Positions 33,101 to 41,202 of a DNA stretch of 51,517 nt are shown piece by piece (position 1 is the first letter of the stretch; every line of letters begins with the position of its first letter). Position numbers and translations under genes: made by a program. The notes under the pieces are model-generated. The model ran no database searches and had not been told where the DNA came from. It saw only the letters and a program-made list of their open reading frames with translations. Source of the stretch: an uncultured Algoriphagus sp. (GTDB taxonomy: Bacteria > Bacteroidota > Bacteroidia > Cytophagales > Cyclobacteriaceae); the NCBI GenBank assembly GCA_903952135.1, contig CAJBER010000133.1, forward strand, positions 1-51,517. The letters are read 5' to 3'.

Positions 33101-34104
33101 TAGATCACTTGGAATCCATGTACGTATGGATCGTCCTCGTCTAGGATGATCGTATTGTAGCCATAGACTTTTGCCCAGCCTTCGATGCTAGGGACGATGG
33201 CGGGTTTACCACCTATCGTGGTTTCTTCCTCGATGCGTCCGATAAACTTGGAGCCGATAAAGCTTTCGTGGATAAACTCGTCTCCGGGCTTCAACCAGCC
33301 TTTGGCATACCATTGCGCCATTCGTGCCGAAGTGCCCGTTCCGCATGGGGAGCGGTCAATGGCTTTGTCTCCGTAGAACACGGCATTGCGGGCAGTGCTG
33401 CTCGGATCGAGGGTTTTTCCGGTCCAAAGAACATGAGAAAGGCCCCTAATTCGCTTATGCTCGGGATGCACAAAGTCGTAGCGCTCGTTCATTTTTAGAC
33501 GAAGATTTCGAGCCATGGAGATGAGCTGCTCCGCTTTGAAGTGCTCAATTCCTGGGAAATTTTCCTGCGGATCGACAATGCAGTAGAAGTTGCCTCCATA
33601 AGCTACATCTACTTTGAGAGTTCCCAATTCCTCGATTTCGATGTCTAGGTTTTCTGCTGCGAGGTAACTTTTTACGTTCGTCAGTTTGACTGATTTTACC
33701 TTATTTCCCTCTTGGCGGTACTCCACCAAGACCAAGCCTGCCGGAGCCTCCATACGAAGAAAACCGGGTGTTTTGGGGTGAATCAAGCCTTCTTCGATCG
33801 CAATGGTGATCGTGCCGATGGTGCCGTGTCCACACATGGGAAGGCAACCCGAAGTTTCGATGAAAAGGACCGCAAAGTCATTCTCCGGATTGTGCGGGGG
33901 AAATAACATGGAGCCCGACATCATGTCATGGCCCCGTGGTTCAAACATGAGGCCTGTTCGAATCCAATCCAGGTTATCTAGAAAATATTGGCGTTTTTCT
34001 AGCATGTTGTCCCCTTTTAGAAAGGGTACTCCGCCTGAAACTACCCGTACGGGATTGCCACAGGTGTGGGCGTCGATGCAAGAAAAGGTATGGCGTGAAG
34101 GCAT
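33100..34104 (-). CDS. 4-hydroxyproline 2-epimerase (proline racemase superfamily)
   Basis: A 334-residue cofactor-independent enzyme. Both catalytic cysteines are present: Cys91 in LPMCGHGTIGT and Cys254 in RSPCGTGTSARMA. A Thr in the second site would instead mark the trans-3-hydroxyproline dehydratases. The N-terminus (IDAHTCGNPVRVV) and GYGGNFYCIVD-like segment (VAYGGNFYCIVD, about 167-178) fit. With its neighbours it should convert trans-4-hydroxy-L-proline to cis-4-hydroxy-D-proline in the cytoplasm. Proline racemase is the alternative but less consistent with context. Its stop codon abuts the family-1 array; its start follows a family-2 element by 37 bp. Confidence 0.9.
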   Translation of the reverse strand: MPSRHTFSCIDAHTCGNPVRVVSGGVPFLKGDNMLEKRQYFLDNLDWIRTGLMFEPRGHDMMSGSMLFPPHNPENDFAVLFIETSGCLPMCGHGTIGTITIAIEEGLIHPKTPGFLRMEAPAGLVLVEYRQEGNKVKSVKLTNVKSYLAAENLDIEIEELGTLKVDVAYGGNFYCIVDPQENFPGIEHFKAEQLISMARNLRLKMNERYDFVHPEHKRIRGLSHVLWTGKTLDPSSTARNAVFYGDKAIDRSPCGTGTSARMAQWYAKGWLKPGDEFIHESFIGSKFIGRIEEETTIGGKPAIVPSIEGWAKVYGYNTIILDEDDPYVHGFQVI

Positions 34105-34141
34105 TTTTTTGTGGAGTAGAATAGTTAAATGAAATGCAGTA

Positions 34142-34320
34142 GAAATAAGATGGAAATAAGGTAGAAATACCCGCCGCGGCGGGCCGCTTCGTGAAATAAG
34201 TTAGGGAAATACAATGGAAATAGACTTCGCTTCGTGAAATAGGTTGAAATAGAAATTGGTGTTTATATTTCACCGAGCCGGTAGGCTCGGTTTATTTCTA
34301 CTTTATTTCTACTCTATTTC
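34142..34320. repeat. Family-2 repeat element with inverted terminal 11-bp arrays (copy 1)
   Basis: The left end has GAAATA at 34142, 34153 and 34164, exactly 11 bp apart. The right end has the inverse TATTTC at 34293, 34304 and 34315, again 11 bp apart. Between them lie further GAAATA copies (34193, 34206, 34217, 34236, 34246), a perfect palindrome CCCGCCGCGGCGGG (34170-34183), two copies of CGCTTCGTGAAATA, and a hairpin CCGAGCC-GGTA-GGCTCGG (34273-34290). The right end overlaps the last codons and stop of the aldehyde dehydrogenase gene, whose final ATG-AAA-TAG contains the terminal repeat. A second copy is at 35803-35948. Confidence 0.88.
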
Positions 34321-35762
34321 ATAGTTACAATCCCATTCACTTGCCTCCAAATCCCGAGTGGATTTTGGTCTTGTAGGGCATCGGGCAAAAGAGCAGAGGG
34401 CATGTCTTGAAAGGCGATGGGACGCGCAAAACGCTTGATGGCATAAGCACCCACCGAGGTACTATTGGGAGCAGTGGTAGCCGGGAACGGCCCACCATGC
34501 TGCATGGCATTGCCTACTTCCACACCCGTAGGGGCACCCTTAAACAAGAGGCGTCCACATTTTTCTTCAAGCAAGTTGATGAGGAAAAGTTGAGATTGCA
34601 GTTCCTCAGCCTCTGCCCATACCGTAATGGTCAATTGGCCATGAAGCTGCTTGGCTACTTCCGACAATTCCGCCACATCTTGGTAAACGACCATCAGCGC
34701 AAATGAACCGAATACTTCTTTTTGAAACTGTTTATCCTTCAACCAATCGGCAACTTGGATTTCTGCCAAGGCGGCGCTGCCATTTAGGAGGTGTTTGGGA
34801 TCTGCCACTTTTATCCAGCGCAGTTCTTCACGGGATTCCAAGTATTGAATGGAATCGTAGTAGGCTTGCGCGATTCCAGGATGGAGCATGGGAGCTGCTG
34901 TGATGCCTTTTAATTCTTCGATCAAAAGAGCTTCGAAGGTCTTGGCCTGACTAGCAGGAACAAAGATCAAACCCGGGTTAGTGCAAAATTGCCCTACACC
35001 CAAGGTGAGCGATGCAATAAATGCCTTTGCTAGCGACTCGGTTTCTTTGGAAAGTTTGTGAGGGAAGCAGAAGATTGGATTGACGGAGCCCATTTCAGCA
35101 TACACCGGGATGGGTTCCTCCCGTTGGTTAGCCAATTGGAATAGTGCCATTCCTCCAGCATGAGAGCCTGTAAAAGCTACTGCTTTGGCAAGGGGGTGCT
35201 GTACCAAGGCTTGTCCTTCAGCAATGCCACCTTCTACATGGGTGAATAACCCAGTAGGAAGCCCAGATGCGTTCAATGCTTCTTGGATACACGCTGCTAC
35301 TTTCTTGGAGGTTTCGGGATGCGCAGGGTGTGCCTTGTAGATCACGGAGCAACCTGCCGCCAAGGCGGAAATGGTATCCCCTCCTGCTGTGGAAAATGCC
35401 AACGGGAAATTACTCGCCCCAAAGACCACTACAGGACCTAGTGGAGTTAAAAATCGGCGAATATCTGCTCTAGGAAGCGGGCTTCGATCCGGAAGAGCGG
35501 GATCGATAGTGGCTTCTACCCAAGAACCTTCCTTGACCAAATTGGCAAACAGGCGAATTTGCCCCGTAGTCCTGCCTAGTTCACCATTGATCCGCCCTTC
35601 TGGGAGATTGGATTCGCGTACTGCGAGCGGTACGATTTCAGCCCGTTGGGATTCCAGGATGTCGGCAAGTTTATCCAAAAAAGCCCCCTTTTCTTTGCCG
35701 GAAAGGTTTTTGTAGAAGAGGAATGCTTCTTGGGCTACCTGAAAGATGGAATTGGTATTCAT
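34314..35762 (-). CDS. 2-oxoglutarate semialdehyde dehydrogenase (2,5-dioxovalerate dehydrogenase)
   Basis: A 482-residue NAD(P)-dependent aldehyde dehydrogenase. Catalytic Cys260 lies in GVGQFCTNPG, general-base Glu223 in YAEMGSVNP, and Asn118 in GASNFPLAF. The AEMGSVNPIF and GQFCTNPG sequences, plus the AMQHGGPFPATT end region, are those of the type III KGSA dehydrogenases in hydroxyproline and sugar-acid catabolism. It is somewhat shorter than the ~520-residue relatives. In context it oxidises 2-oxoglutarate semialdehyde to 2-oxoglutarate, the entry into the TCA cycle. Family-2 repeats flank it on both sides; the downstream copy overlaps its stop codon. Confidence 0.9.
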   Translation of the reverse strand: MNTNSIFQVAQEAFLFYKNLSGKEKGAFLDKLADILESQRAEIVPLAVRESNLPEGRINGELGRTTGQIRLFANLVKEGSWVEATIDPALPDRSPLPRADIRRFLTPLGPVVVFGASNFPLAFSTAGGDTISALAAGCSVIYKAHPAHPETSKKVAACIQEALNASGLPTGLFTHVEGGIAEGQALVQHPLAKAVAFTGSHAGGMALFQLANQREEPIPVYAEMGSVNPIFCFPHKLSKETESLAKAFIASLTLGVGQFCTNPGLIFVPASQAKTFEALLIEELKGITAAPMLHPGIAQAYYDSIQYLESREELRWIKVADPKHLLNGSAALAEIQVADWLKDKQFQKEVFGSFALMVVYQDVAELSEVAKQLHGQLTITVWAEAEELQSQLFLINLLEEKCGRLLFKGAPTGVEVGNAMQHGGPFPATTAPNSTSVGAYAIKRFARPIAFQDMPSALLPDALQDQNPLGIWRQVNGIVTMK

Positions 35763-35802
35763 GGTGTATTGGATTTAGGGGAATTACTAGGAAAACAAGG
35801 TA

Positions 35803-35948
35803 GAAATACGGTGGAGATAGAGTTGAAATAGCCCTAGCCGAAAGGCTAGGGGAAATAGGGAATTCAAATTCGAATTTCCATTGTATTTCCCTAGATTATT
35901 TCACGGAGCGAAGCGCAGTGTATTTCCACTGAATTTCCACACTATTTC
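35803..35948. repeat. Family-2 repeat element with inverted terminal 11-bp arrays (copy 2)
   Basis: Same architecture as the copy at 34142-34320. GAAATA, GAGATA and GAAATA at 35803, 35814 and 35825 (11-bp period) sit at one end. TATTTC, AATTTC and TATTTC at 35921, 35932 and 35943 (11-bp period, inverted) sit at the other. The core has a hairpin CCCTAGCC-GAAA-GGCTAGGG (35832-35851) with a GNRA-type loop. TATTTCACGGAGCGAAGCG (35897-35915) is the inverse of the CGCTTCG...GTGAAATA motif of copy 1. It ends 1 bp from the stop codon of the DapA-like gene and 40 bp before the aldehyde dehydrogenase start. Confidence 0.88.
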
Positions 35949-35949
35949 T

Positions 35950-36840
35950 TTATAGTGCCGGCCTATTCTTAATTCCGTCCGTGATTATTTTTTCAATTCG
36001 TGCGCGTTCTTCACCAATTAGGGTCAAGCGCGGGGCGCGAACATGTTCGGAACCAATGCCGCAGTGCTGCTCGGCAAGCTTGATGTACTGTACCAACTTG
36101 GGATGAATGTCCAGTTCCAAAAGCGGTAAAAACCAGCGGTAAATTTTGCGTGCTTCTTCGATTTTTCCTTCCTGAACCAAGTTGTAAATCACCACGGTCT
36201 CCTTCGGGAATGCACACACCAAGCCTGCTACCCATCCTACAGCGCCCATGAGCAACTCTTCGAGGGCTAGGGTGTCTACACCGCAAAGAATCTGGAAGCG
36301 GTCACCAAATCGGTTGTACATACGGGTGACATTGGAGATGTCACGGGTAGATTCTTTGATGGCTTGGATATTTGGGCAGTCTGCGAGTTCAGCAAACATG
36401 TCCAGAGTGACCAAAGTCTTGTAGTCTACCGGATTGTTGTAGATCATCATGGGTAGTTTGGTGGAATTAGCCACCGCTTTGAAGTAGGCGACCACCTCAC
36501 GAGCATCTGCCCCATAGCGCATGGGAGGCAGGATCATCAATCCAGAAGCACCGAGTTCCTCCGCCTTTTTGGCCCAGAATAGTGCGTCTTGTGTGGCACC
36601 TTCTGCGATGTTCAGGATTACGGGCACACGTCCGTTGACGTAGTTGACAGTTTCTCGGGTTAGCGTGATTTTTTCTTCTTGGGAGAGCACAGAGCTCTCA
36701 CCGAGTGTGCCGCCTAGAATAATTCCATGCACGCCAGCCGCGAGTTGTGAGTCTAGGTTTTTGAAAAACAGGTTCATGTCTAGACTGCCGTCTGCATGAA
36801 ATTTAGTGGTTACTGCGGGGAATACGCCTTTCCAGTTCAT
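35950..36840 (-). CDS. DapA-superfamily deaminase, probable 1-pyrroline-4-hydroxy-2-carboxylate deaminase
   Basis: A 296-residue class I aldolase-fold protein. The Schiff-base lysine is Lys162 in NIQAIKESTRD, the catalytic Tyr134 lies in MMIYNNP, and GGTLGESSVLS (about 43-53) replaces the GTTGE carboxylate-binding motif of true dihydrodipicolinate synthase. This pattern and the neighbours suggest the deaminating step 1-pyrroline-4-hydroxy-2-carboxylate to 2-oxoglutarate semialdehyde plus ammonia, rather than lysine synthesis. It is the first gene of the minus-strand series and lies 165 bp from the divergent AraC-type regulator. Another lyase of the family cannot be excluded from sequence alone. 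Confidence 0.86.
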   Translation of the reverse strand: MNWKGVFPAVTTKFHADGSLDMNLFFKNLDSQLAAGVHGIILGGTLGESSVLSQEEKITLTRETVNYVNGRVPVILNIAEGATQDALFWAKKAEELGASGLMILPPMRYGADAREVVAYFKAVANSTKLPMMIYNNPVDYKTLVTLDMFAELADCPNIQAIKESTRDISNVTRMYNRFGDRFQILCGVDTLALEELLMGAVGWVAGLVCAFPKETVVIYNLVQEGKIEEARKIYRWFLPLLELDIHPKLVQYIKLAEQHCGIGSEHVRAPRLTLIGEERARIEKIITDGIKNRPAL

Positions 36841-37005
36841 CGGATATCAGTTTGTGCCAAAGGTGGCGGGGTGAAACATTTATTCTTCAAAAATAGCATT
36901 TGCTAGCACTAAATTCTTTTCCTGAATTAATCCATATACATACTATATTGATCAAAATTGTTCGATTAAGGTTGCAATGGCTTTAATTTTATACCAATTT
37001 TAGCC

Positions 37006-37866
37006 ATGGAGAAAATCATTTCCTTTCAGATTCCAAAGTCACAGCGGGAATTTGTTCGCTACCAGGAGGATCGTGGGCCTTATTTTTACGACAAACTCCA
37101 CCAGCATCCCCAATGTCAGCTGACGGTTATTCTAGAGGGAAGCGGGCAGTTTCTCAGTGGGGATTATGTGGGTAGATTCCAGGGGGGAGATGTATTTTTT
37201 TTAGGGGAAAATGCTCCCCATGTGTTTCGGAGTGACGGGGTCTATTTTGAGGAAAAGTCTACCTTAACTGTGGCTGGAAATACCGTTTTTTTTGATTTTG
37301 AGGCATTAAAAAGTGGATTGCTGAACTTGGATGAGTTGCAGGCATTGAACCGATTCCGAGACTTTGCAGGATTGTGTTTCCAAGTTCAAGGTGTACCGGC
37401 CCAGCAGATTCAAGAGGTGCTCCATTCCTTCAAAAGTAAAGAAGGGCTTCAACGGTTTCAAGCGGCCCTTGAGCTCCTAGATCTACTCGAACAGGCTGGA
37501 GAGGAACTGCAGCAACTCAATTCGGGGGGAAGGCTATTGGGGCTTTCCGAAAAAGATGGGAGCCGGATGGATCGGGTGATGCAGTATGTATTGGCCCATC
37601 GCTTTCAAAAAATCACTTTGGGGGAGGTGGCGGCCGAGGCCAATTTGACCAAGGAGGCATTTTGCAGATTTTTCAAGTTGCGTACTCGAAAAACCTTCAC
37701 GGATTACCTCCTGCATTTGCGCATCAATGAGGCCCAGCAATTGCTGCAGGAGACAGAATTGGGGATTTCAGAAATTGCCTATCGGGTAGGTTTTGAAAAT
37801 TTATCCTATTTCAACCGAAGTTTTAAACGCATTTCGGGCAAAACCCCGCGAGCAGTAAGAGGTTGA
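37006..37866 (+). CDS. AraC-family transcriptional regulator
   Basis: A 286-residue regulator with an N-terminal cupin sensor (HQHPQCQLTVILEGSGQFL and GGDVFFLGENAPHVF, about 28-70). The C-terminal double HTH (about 185-284) includes ITLGEVAAEANLTKEAFCRFF and the AraC signature ISEIAYRVGFENLSYFNRSFK. It ends SGKTPRAVRG, as in many family members. It is divergent from the hydroxyproline deaminase gene, so it is the likely local regulator, sensing hydroxyproline or an intermediate. The 165-bp shared region would hold its operator; I cannot pick a site. Confidence 0.92.
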   Translation: MEKIISFQIPKSQREFVRYQEDRGPYFYDKLHQHPQCQLTVILEGSGQFLSGDYVGRFQGGDVFFLGENAPHVFRSDGVYFEEKSTLTVAGNTVFFDFEALKSGLLNLDELQALNRFRDFAGLCFQVQGVPAQQIQEVLHSFKSKEGLQRFQAALELLDLLEQAGEELQQLNSGGRLLGLSEKDGSRMDRVMQYVLAHRFQKITLGEVAAEANLTKEAFCRFFKLRTRKTFTDYLLHLRINEAQQLLQETELGISEIAYRVGFENLSYFNRSFKRISGKTPRAVRG

Positions 37867-37877
37867 TTTTTTTGATT

Positions 37878-37965
37878 AACCACATAGACACATAGAAAAA
37901 GGTCTTGGCTTGTAGCGGGACCTTGACTTATGGGGGCCATATAAACCTTATGAGTCTATGTGGTT
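37878..37965. repeat. Family-3 long inverted repeat (ACCACATAGAC type)
   Basis: AACCACATAGAC (37878-37889) is matched by GTCTATGTGGTT (37954-37965); with one mismatch the arms extend a further 4-5 bp inward. The 60-bp centre has no further symmetry that I can see. It starts 11 bp after the AraC-regulator stop. The motif is similar to long intergenic palindromes I recall from other Bacteroidota; that is memory, not a search. It may also act as a poor terminator, as no T-run follows. Confidence 0.8.
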
Positions 37966-38058
37966 TTCTAAAATGTGTAGGCCATGTAAATCAGTTAGGC
38001 ATTTCGGCAAAGATTTTCTATGTTTCTGACAGGTAATTCCTAGCCAAAATCTCTAGCC

Positions 38059-39741
38059 ATGAAAAAATTAATTCTTTTTCTTTCCCTCTCACTCTTCTCC
38101 TTACTGGCAAATGCCACCGAGCTCGTATCCCTCATTCAAACTTACCAAGCTGACCGTGGTGCATTAGGCCGTTTGTACACCCATCGGTTATCCAGTGAGT
38201 ACTTTGCTCGGATGGAATCTTTCAATAAAGACTACCTGAAGACTCTACAAGCCCAGAATTACACGGCACTATCTGAGGATGGGAAGATTGATTACCAGCT
38301 GTTTCGAAACTATCTAGAAAAGCAATTGGCGGAACTTGACTTGGAAAAGCGTGATTTTATGCAGATCCAATCCGTCCTTGAGTTTGGCAAGCCCCTAGAG
38401 GAATTTACGGTTGCTAGACGTAGGGCCGTTCAGCCCGATGCACAAGCCTTGGCGGCAAAATGGAATCAGGTGGCACAAACCTTAGATGCACAGCACAAGG
38501 CGCTTGCTTCGAGTTCCAAATACGATTCTTGGCAAAAAGCAGAACTAGCCGCCCTCGCGGTGGAAAGTTTGCACAAGGTGGTCAAAGAATCCTACGACTT
38601 TTATTTTGACTTTGATCCCGCATTTACCTGGTGGATGCCTACCCCATGGGAAAAATTGGATGCAGGCATGAAAGCATACGCCAAAGCCTTGCGTGCCCAC
38701 TACACCAACTCCGTGAAAGACGATGGATCTGGCATCATCGGCAAGCCGATTGGACGAGAGGCATTGGAAAAGCAGTTGGCTTATGAAATGATTGCCTATA
38801 GCCCGGAGGAACTCATCGCCGAGGCAGAAAAGCAGTTTGCCTGGTGTGAGAAGGAAATGTTGAAGGCATCCAATGAATTGGGCTTTGGAAACGATTGGAA
38901 AGCGGCCCTTGAAATGGTCAAGAACACCTACCTCCCGGCTGGCGCTTGGCCACAGGAAGTAGTCCGACTAGGAGATGAGGCCATTGACTTGATGGTTAAA
39001 AATGACTGGTTGACCGTCCCACCTTTGGCGATTGAAACCTGGAGAACGAGCATGATCTCGGCAGAGCGGCAGCGGGTGAGCCCCTTTTTCCTAGGAGGTG
39101 AAGTGATTCAGATTGCCTACCCAACCTCTGAAATGAGCCACGAGGATAAAATGATGTCCATGCGGGGCAATAATCCACATTTTTCCAGAGCTACGGTGCA
39201 GCATGAACTCATCCCAGGTCATCACCTGCAACAGTTCATGAATCAGCGGCACCTCATTCACCGTCGTCCTTTTGGTACGCCGTTTTGGACGGAAGGCTGG
39301 GCCCTGTATTGGGAGTTTGTCCTTTGGGATCGGCAGTTTCCTCGTGACGCCAAGGACAAGGTGGGCATGCTCTTCTGGAGAATGCACCGGGCGGCACGAA
39401 TTATTTTTTCGCTCAACTACCACTTGGGAAAAATGACTCCTCAGCAATGCATTGATTTGCTCGTTAATCGTGTAGGTCACGAATCTGCCAATGCCGAGGC
39501 GGAGGTGCGAAGATCGTTTGAGGGGAGTTATGGACCCTTGTATCAAATCGCCTACATGATCGGGGCTTTGGAGATCTATGCGCTTCGCAAGGAGATGGTG
39601 GACTCAGGAAAGATGCCTGAGAAAACCTTTCACGATTTGATTCTTACACAGAACGCTATGCCGATAGAAATTTTGAGGGCCAAGGTAACGGGTAAGCCCC
39701 TTACCAAAGACCACCGGGCCAGCTGGAAATTTTTGGATTAA
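38059..39741 (+). CDS. DUF885-family exported metallohydrolase
   Basis: A 560-residue exported protein with signal peptide MKKLILFLSLSLFSLLANA. It belongs to the DUF885 family, with the metalloprotease-like helix HELIPGHH (residues 382-389, HExxxGH form) followed by WTEGWALYWE, which supplies the downstream Glu. RVGHESANAEAEVRR and PLYQIAYMIGALEIYALR near the end are also conserved in the family. Relatives are annotated as putative zinc peptidases/carboxypeptidases; activity is unproven. It stands alone on the plus strand, 192 bp after the AraC regulator, with the family-3 palindrome between. The signal suggests periplasmic action. Confidence 0.9.
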   Translation: MKKLILFLSLSLFSLLANATELVSLIQTYQADRGALGRLYTHRLSSEYFARMESFNKDYLKTLQAQNYTALSEDGKIDYQLFRNYLEKQLAELDLEKRDFMQIQSVLEFGKPLEEFTVARRRAVQPDAQALAAKWNQVAQTLDAQHKALASSSKYDSWQKAELAALAVESLHKVVKESYDFYFDFDPAFTWWMPTPWEKLDAGMKAYAKALRAHYTNSVKDDGSGIIGKPIGREALEKQLAYEMIAYSPEELIAEAEKQFAWCEKEMLKASNELGFGNDWKAALEMVKNTYLPAGAWPQEVVRLGDEAIDLMVKNDWLTVPPLAIETWRTSMISAERQRVSPFFLGGEVIQIAYPTSEMSHEDKMMSMRGNNPHFSRATVQHELIPGHHLQQFMNQRHLIHRRPFGTPFWTEGWALYWEFVLWDRQFPRDAKDKVGMLFWRMHRAARIIFSLNYHLGKMTPQQCIDLLVNRVGHESANAEAEVRRSFEGSYGPLYQIAYMIGALEIYALRKEMVDSGKMPEKTFHDLILTQNAMPIEILRAKVTGKPLTKDHRASWKFLD

Positions 39742-39831
39742 ATAAACCTAAGGGTGTTAGCGTAAGGTGTATTTGTTTGAATGATTAAGAATACGTTTTA
39801 TGGGTAACTTTAGAACTTCAATCTACGCTAC

Positions 39832-40728
39832 ATGTGGCCTCAGCTGATCCGCCAATTTCGTCATTACCTCACCCTGGAGCGCTCCCTAAGCACCAATTCC
39901 ATTGAGGCCTATACCCGTGATGTAGAGAAGCTAGCGGATTATGTGTCCCGTGAGTTCCCCTCCAAAAGCCCGCTTGAATTGGAATTGGAGCACTTGCGGC
40001 GATTTGTGACGGCCTTGGCAAAATTGGAAATATCCGCCTATTCTCAGGCAAGGATTATTTCGGGTATCAAAGCCTTTTACCGCTTCCTGATGTATGAGGA
40101 TCGAATTACAGAAGATCCTGCACAGTTGCTCGAGGCACCTAAGTTGGGCCGAAAGCTACCCGACACCTTGAGTTTCCCGGAGGTGGAGGCCCTACTCGAG
40201 GCCATTCCCTTGGGCGAATCCGAAGGGCATCGCAATCGGGCCATGTTGGAAGTATTGTACAGCTCTGGCTTGCGCGTTTCAGAGTTGGTGGAACTCAAAA
40301 AAAGCCAGGTGTTTACCGAAGTTGGGTTTTTGAAGGTGGTCGGCAAAGGGAATAAAGAGCGACTAGTGCCGATTGGAAAGGCTGCTTTACACCACCTGAA
40401 GCTTTACGAAGAACATGTGCGATCTCAGCAAACCCCAGCTAGAGGGCAAGAGGAATACGTGTTTCTCAACCGACGAGGACAGAAATTGACGCGTGTGATG
40501 GTGTTTTTAATTATCAAAAAGACTGCAGCCCAAGCAGGGATTCAGAAAAATATCAGTCCTCACACCTTCCGGCATTCTTTTGCGACGCATTTGATTGAAG
40601 GGGGAGCTGATTTACGTGCGGTGCAAGAAATGCTCGGTCATGAGAGTATCACGACAACAGAGATTTATACGCACTTAGATCGGGATTATTTGAAGCAGGT
40701 GCTGCACAACTTTCATCCTAGGAAATAA
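39832..40728 (+). CDS. xerD: Site-specific tyrosine recombinase XerD
   Basis: Chromosome-dimer resolution recombinase acting at dif. The 298-residue product has the N-terminal core-binding domain (LTLERSLSTNSIEAYTRDVEKL) and a complete catalytic set: Arg148 in SSGLRVSEL, Lys172 in VGKGNKERLVP, His244 and Arg247 in HTFRHSFATHL, His270 in MLGHESITTT and the nucleophile Tyr279 in EIYTHLD. Size, absence of flanking att-like repeats and location among housekeeping genes argue for the housekeeping XerD/XerC rather than an element integrase. It converges on the DUF2752 gene with 6 bp between stops. Confidence 0.95.
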   Translation: MWPQLIRQFRHYLTLERSLSTNSIEAYTRDVEKLADYVSREFPSKSPLELELEHLRRFVTALAKLEISAYSQARIISGIKAFYRFLMYEDRITEDPAQLLEAPKLGRKLPDTLSFPEVEALLEAIPLGESEGHRNRAMLEVLYSSGLRVSELVELKKSQVFTEVGFLKVVGKGNKERLVPIGKAALHHLKLYEEHVRSQQTPARGQEEYVFLNRRGQKLTRVMVFLIIKKTAAQAGIQKNISPHTFRHSFATHLIEGGADLRAVQEMLGHESITTTEIYTHLDRDYLKQVLHNFHPRK

Positions 40729-40734
40729 GAAAAC

Positions 40735-41202
40735 TTATTGCCAGATGGACTCATTTAAAATCTGTAGGACACTGTGTGTAGATATAAAAATCACCAATCG
40801 AATTGCGTGGTACACGCCTAATAAAACAGCTAGGGTATAGGCAAGTTTTGTGCTGTAAAGTATGCTTGAAAAATAATTTTTTTGAGTGATTAGTTCTGTA
40901 ATAAGAACCAGGATAGCTATAAAACTAACAATTGGTACCACTGGACCTAAAATATGGTATTCCATACTTTTTAAGAGGTCTCCCTGATAAAAAAATATAA
41001 TTGATTTCGTAATTCCGCAGCCAGGACAAGGAAAGCCGGTCATCATTTTAAAGGGGCATAAAGACTGTTCTGTCTCAATGTGCCCATGACTAGTAAGCAT
41101 AATAAAAAATGGGACTGCCAGCATGCTAAGCGCGCCAGCAATCCCATATATTTTTCGCAAGCGTTGCTTATTCGTAAAGCTTGTTGATATCACCTTGTAC
41201 AA
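40735..41202 (-). CDS. DUF2752 membrane protein
   Basis: A small membrane protein (up to 155 residues) with the DUF2752 signature CPFKMMTGFPCPGCGITKSI (about 50-69): a cysteine-rich PCPGCG motif before a helix. About four membrane helices are visible (GIAGALSMLAVPFFIML, the motif helix, GPVVPIVSFIAILVLITEL, LAYTLAVLLGVYHAIRLVIF). The longest frame starts with TTG at 41202 inside the 3' end of the DUF4234 gene; GTG at 41193 is equally possible, so the start is unsure. It is coupled to the DUF4234 gene upstream, a common pairing. AT-richer than neighbours. Function unknown. Confidence 0.82.
   Translation of the reverse strand: MYKVISTSFTNKQRLRKIYGIAGALSMLAVPFFIMLTSHGHIETEQSLCPFKMMTGFPCPGCGITKSIIFFYQGDLLKSMEYHILGPVVPIVSFIAILVLITELITQKNYFSSILYSTKLAYTLAVLLGVYHAIRLVIFISTHSVLQILNESIWQ

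Noticed and set aside
35950-36840. Lysine-pathway DapA (with lysC and asd in the window)
   Set aside because: GGTLGE replaces the GTTGE motif and the neighbours are all hydroxyproline genes; lysC and asd are in separate units.
39832-40728. Tyrosine recombinase as integrase of a genomic island
   Set aside because: Sequence and length fit housekeeping XerD; no flanking tRNA, direct repeats or element genes are present.
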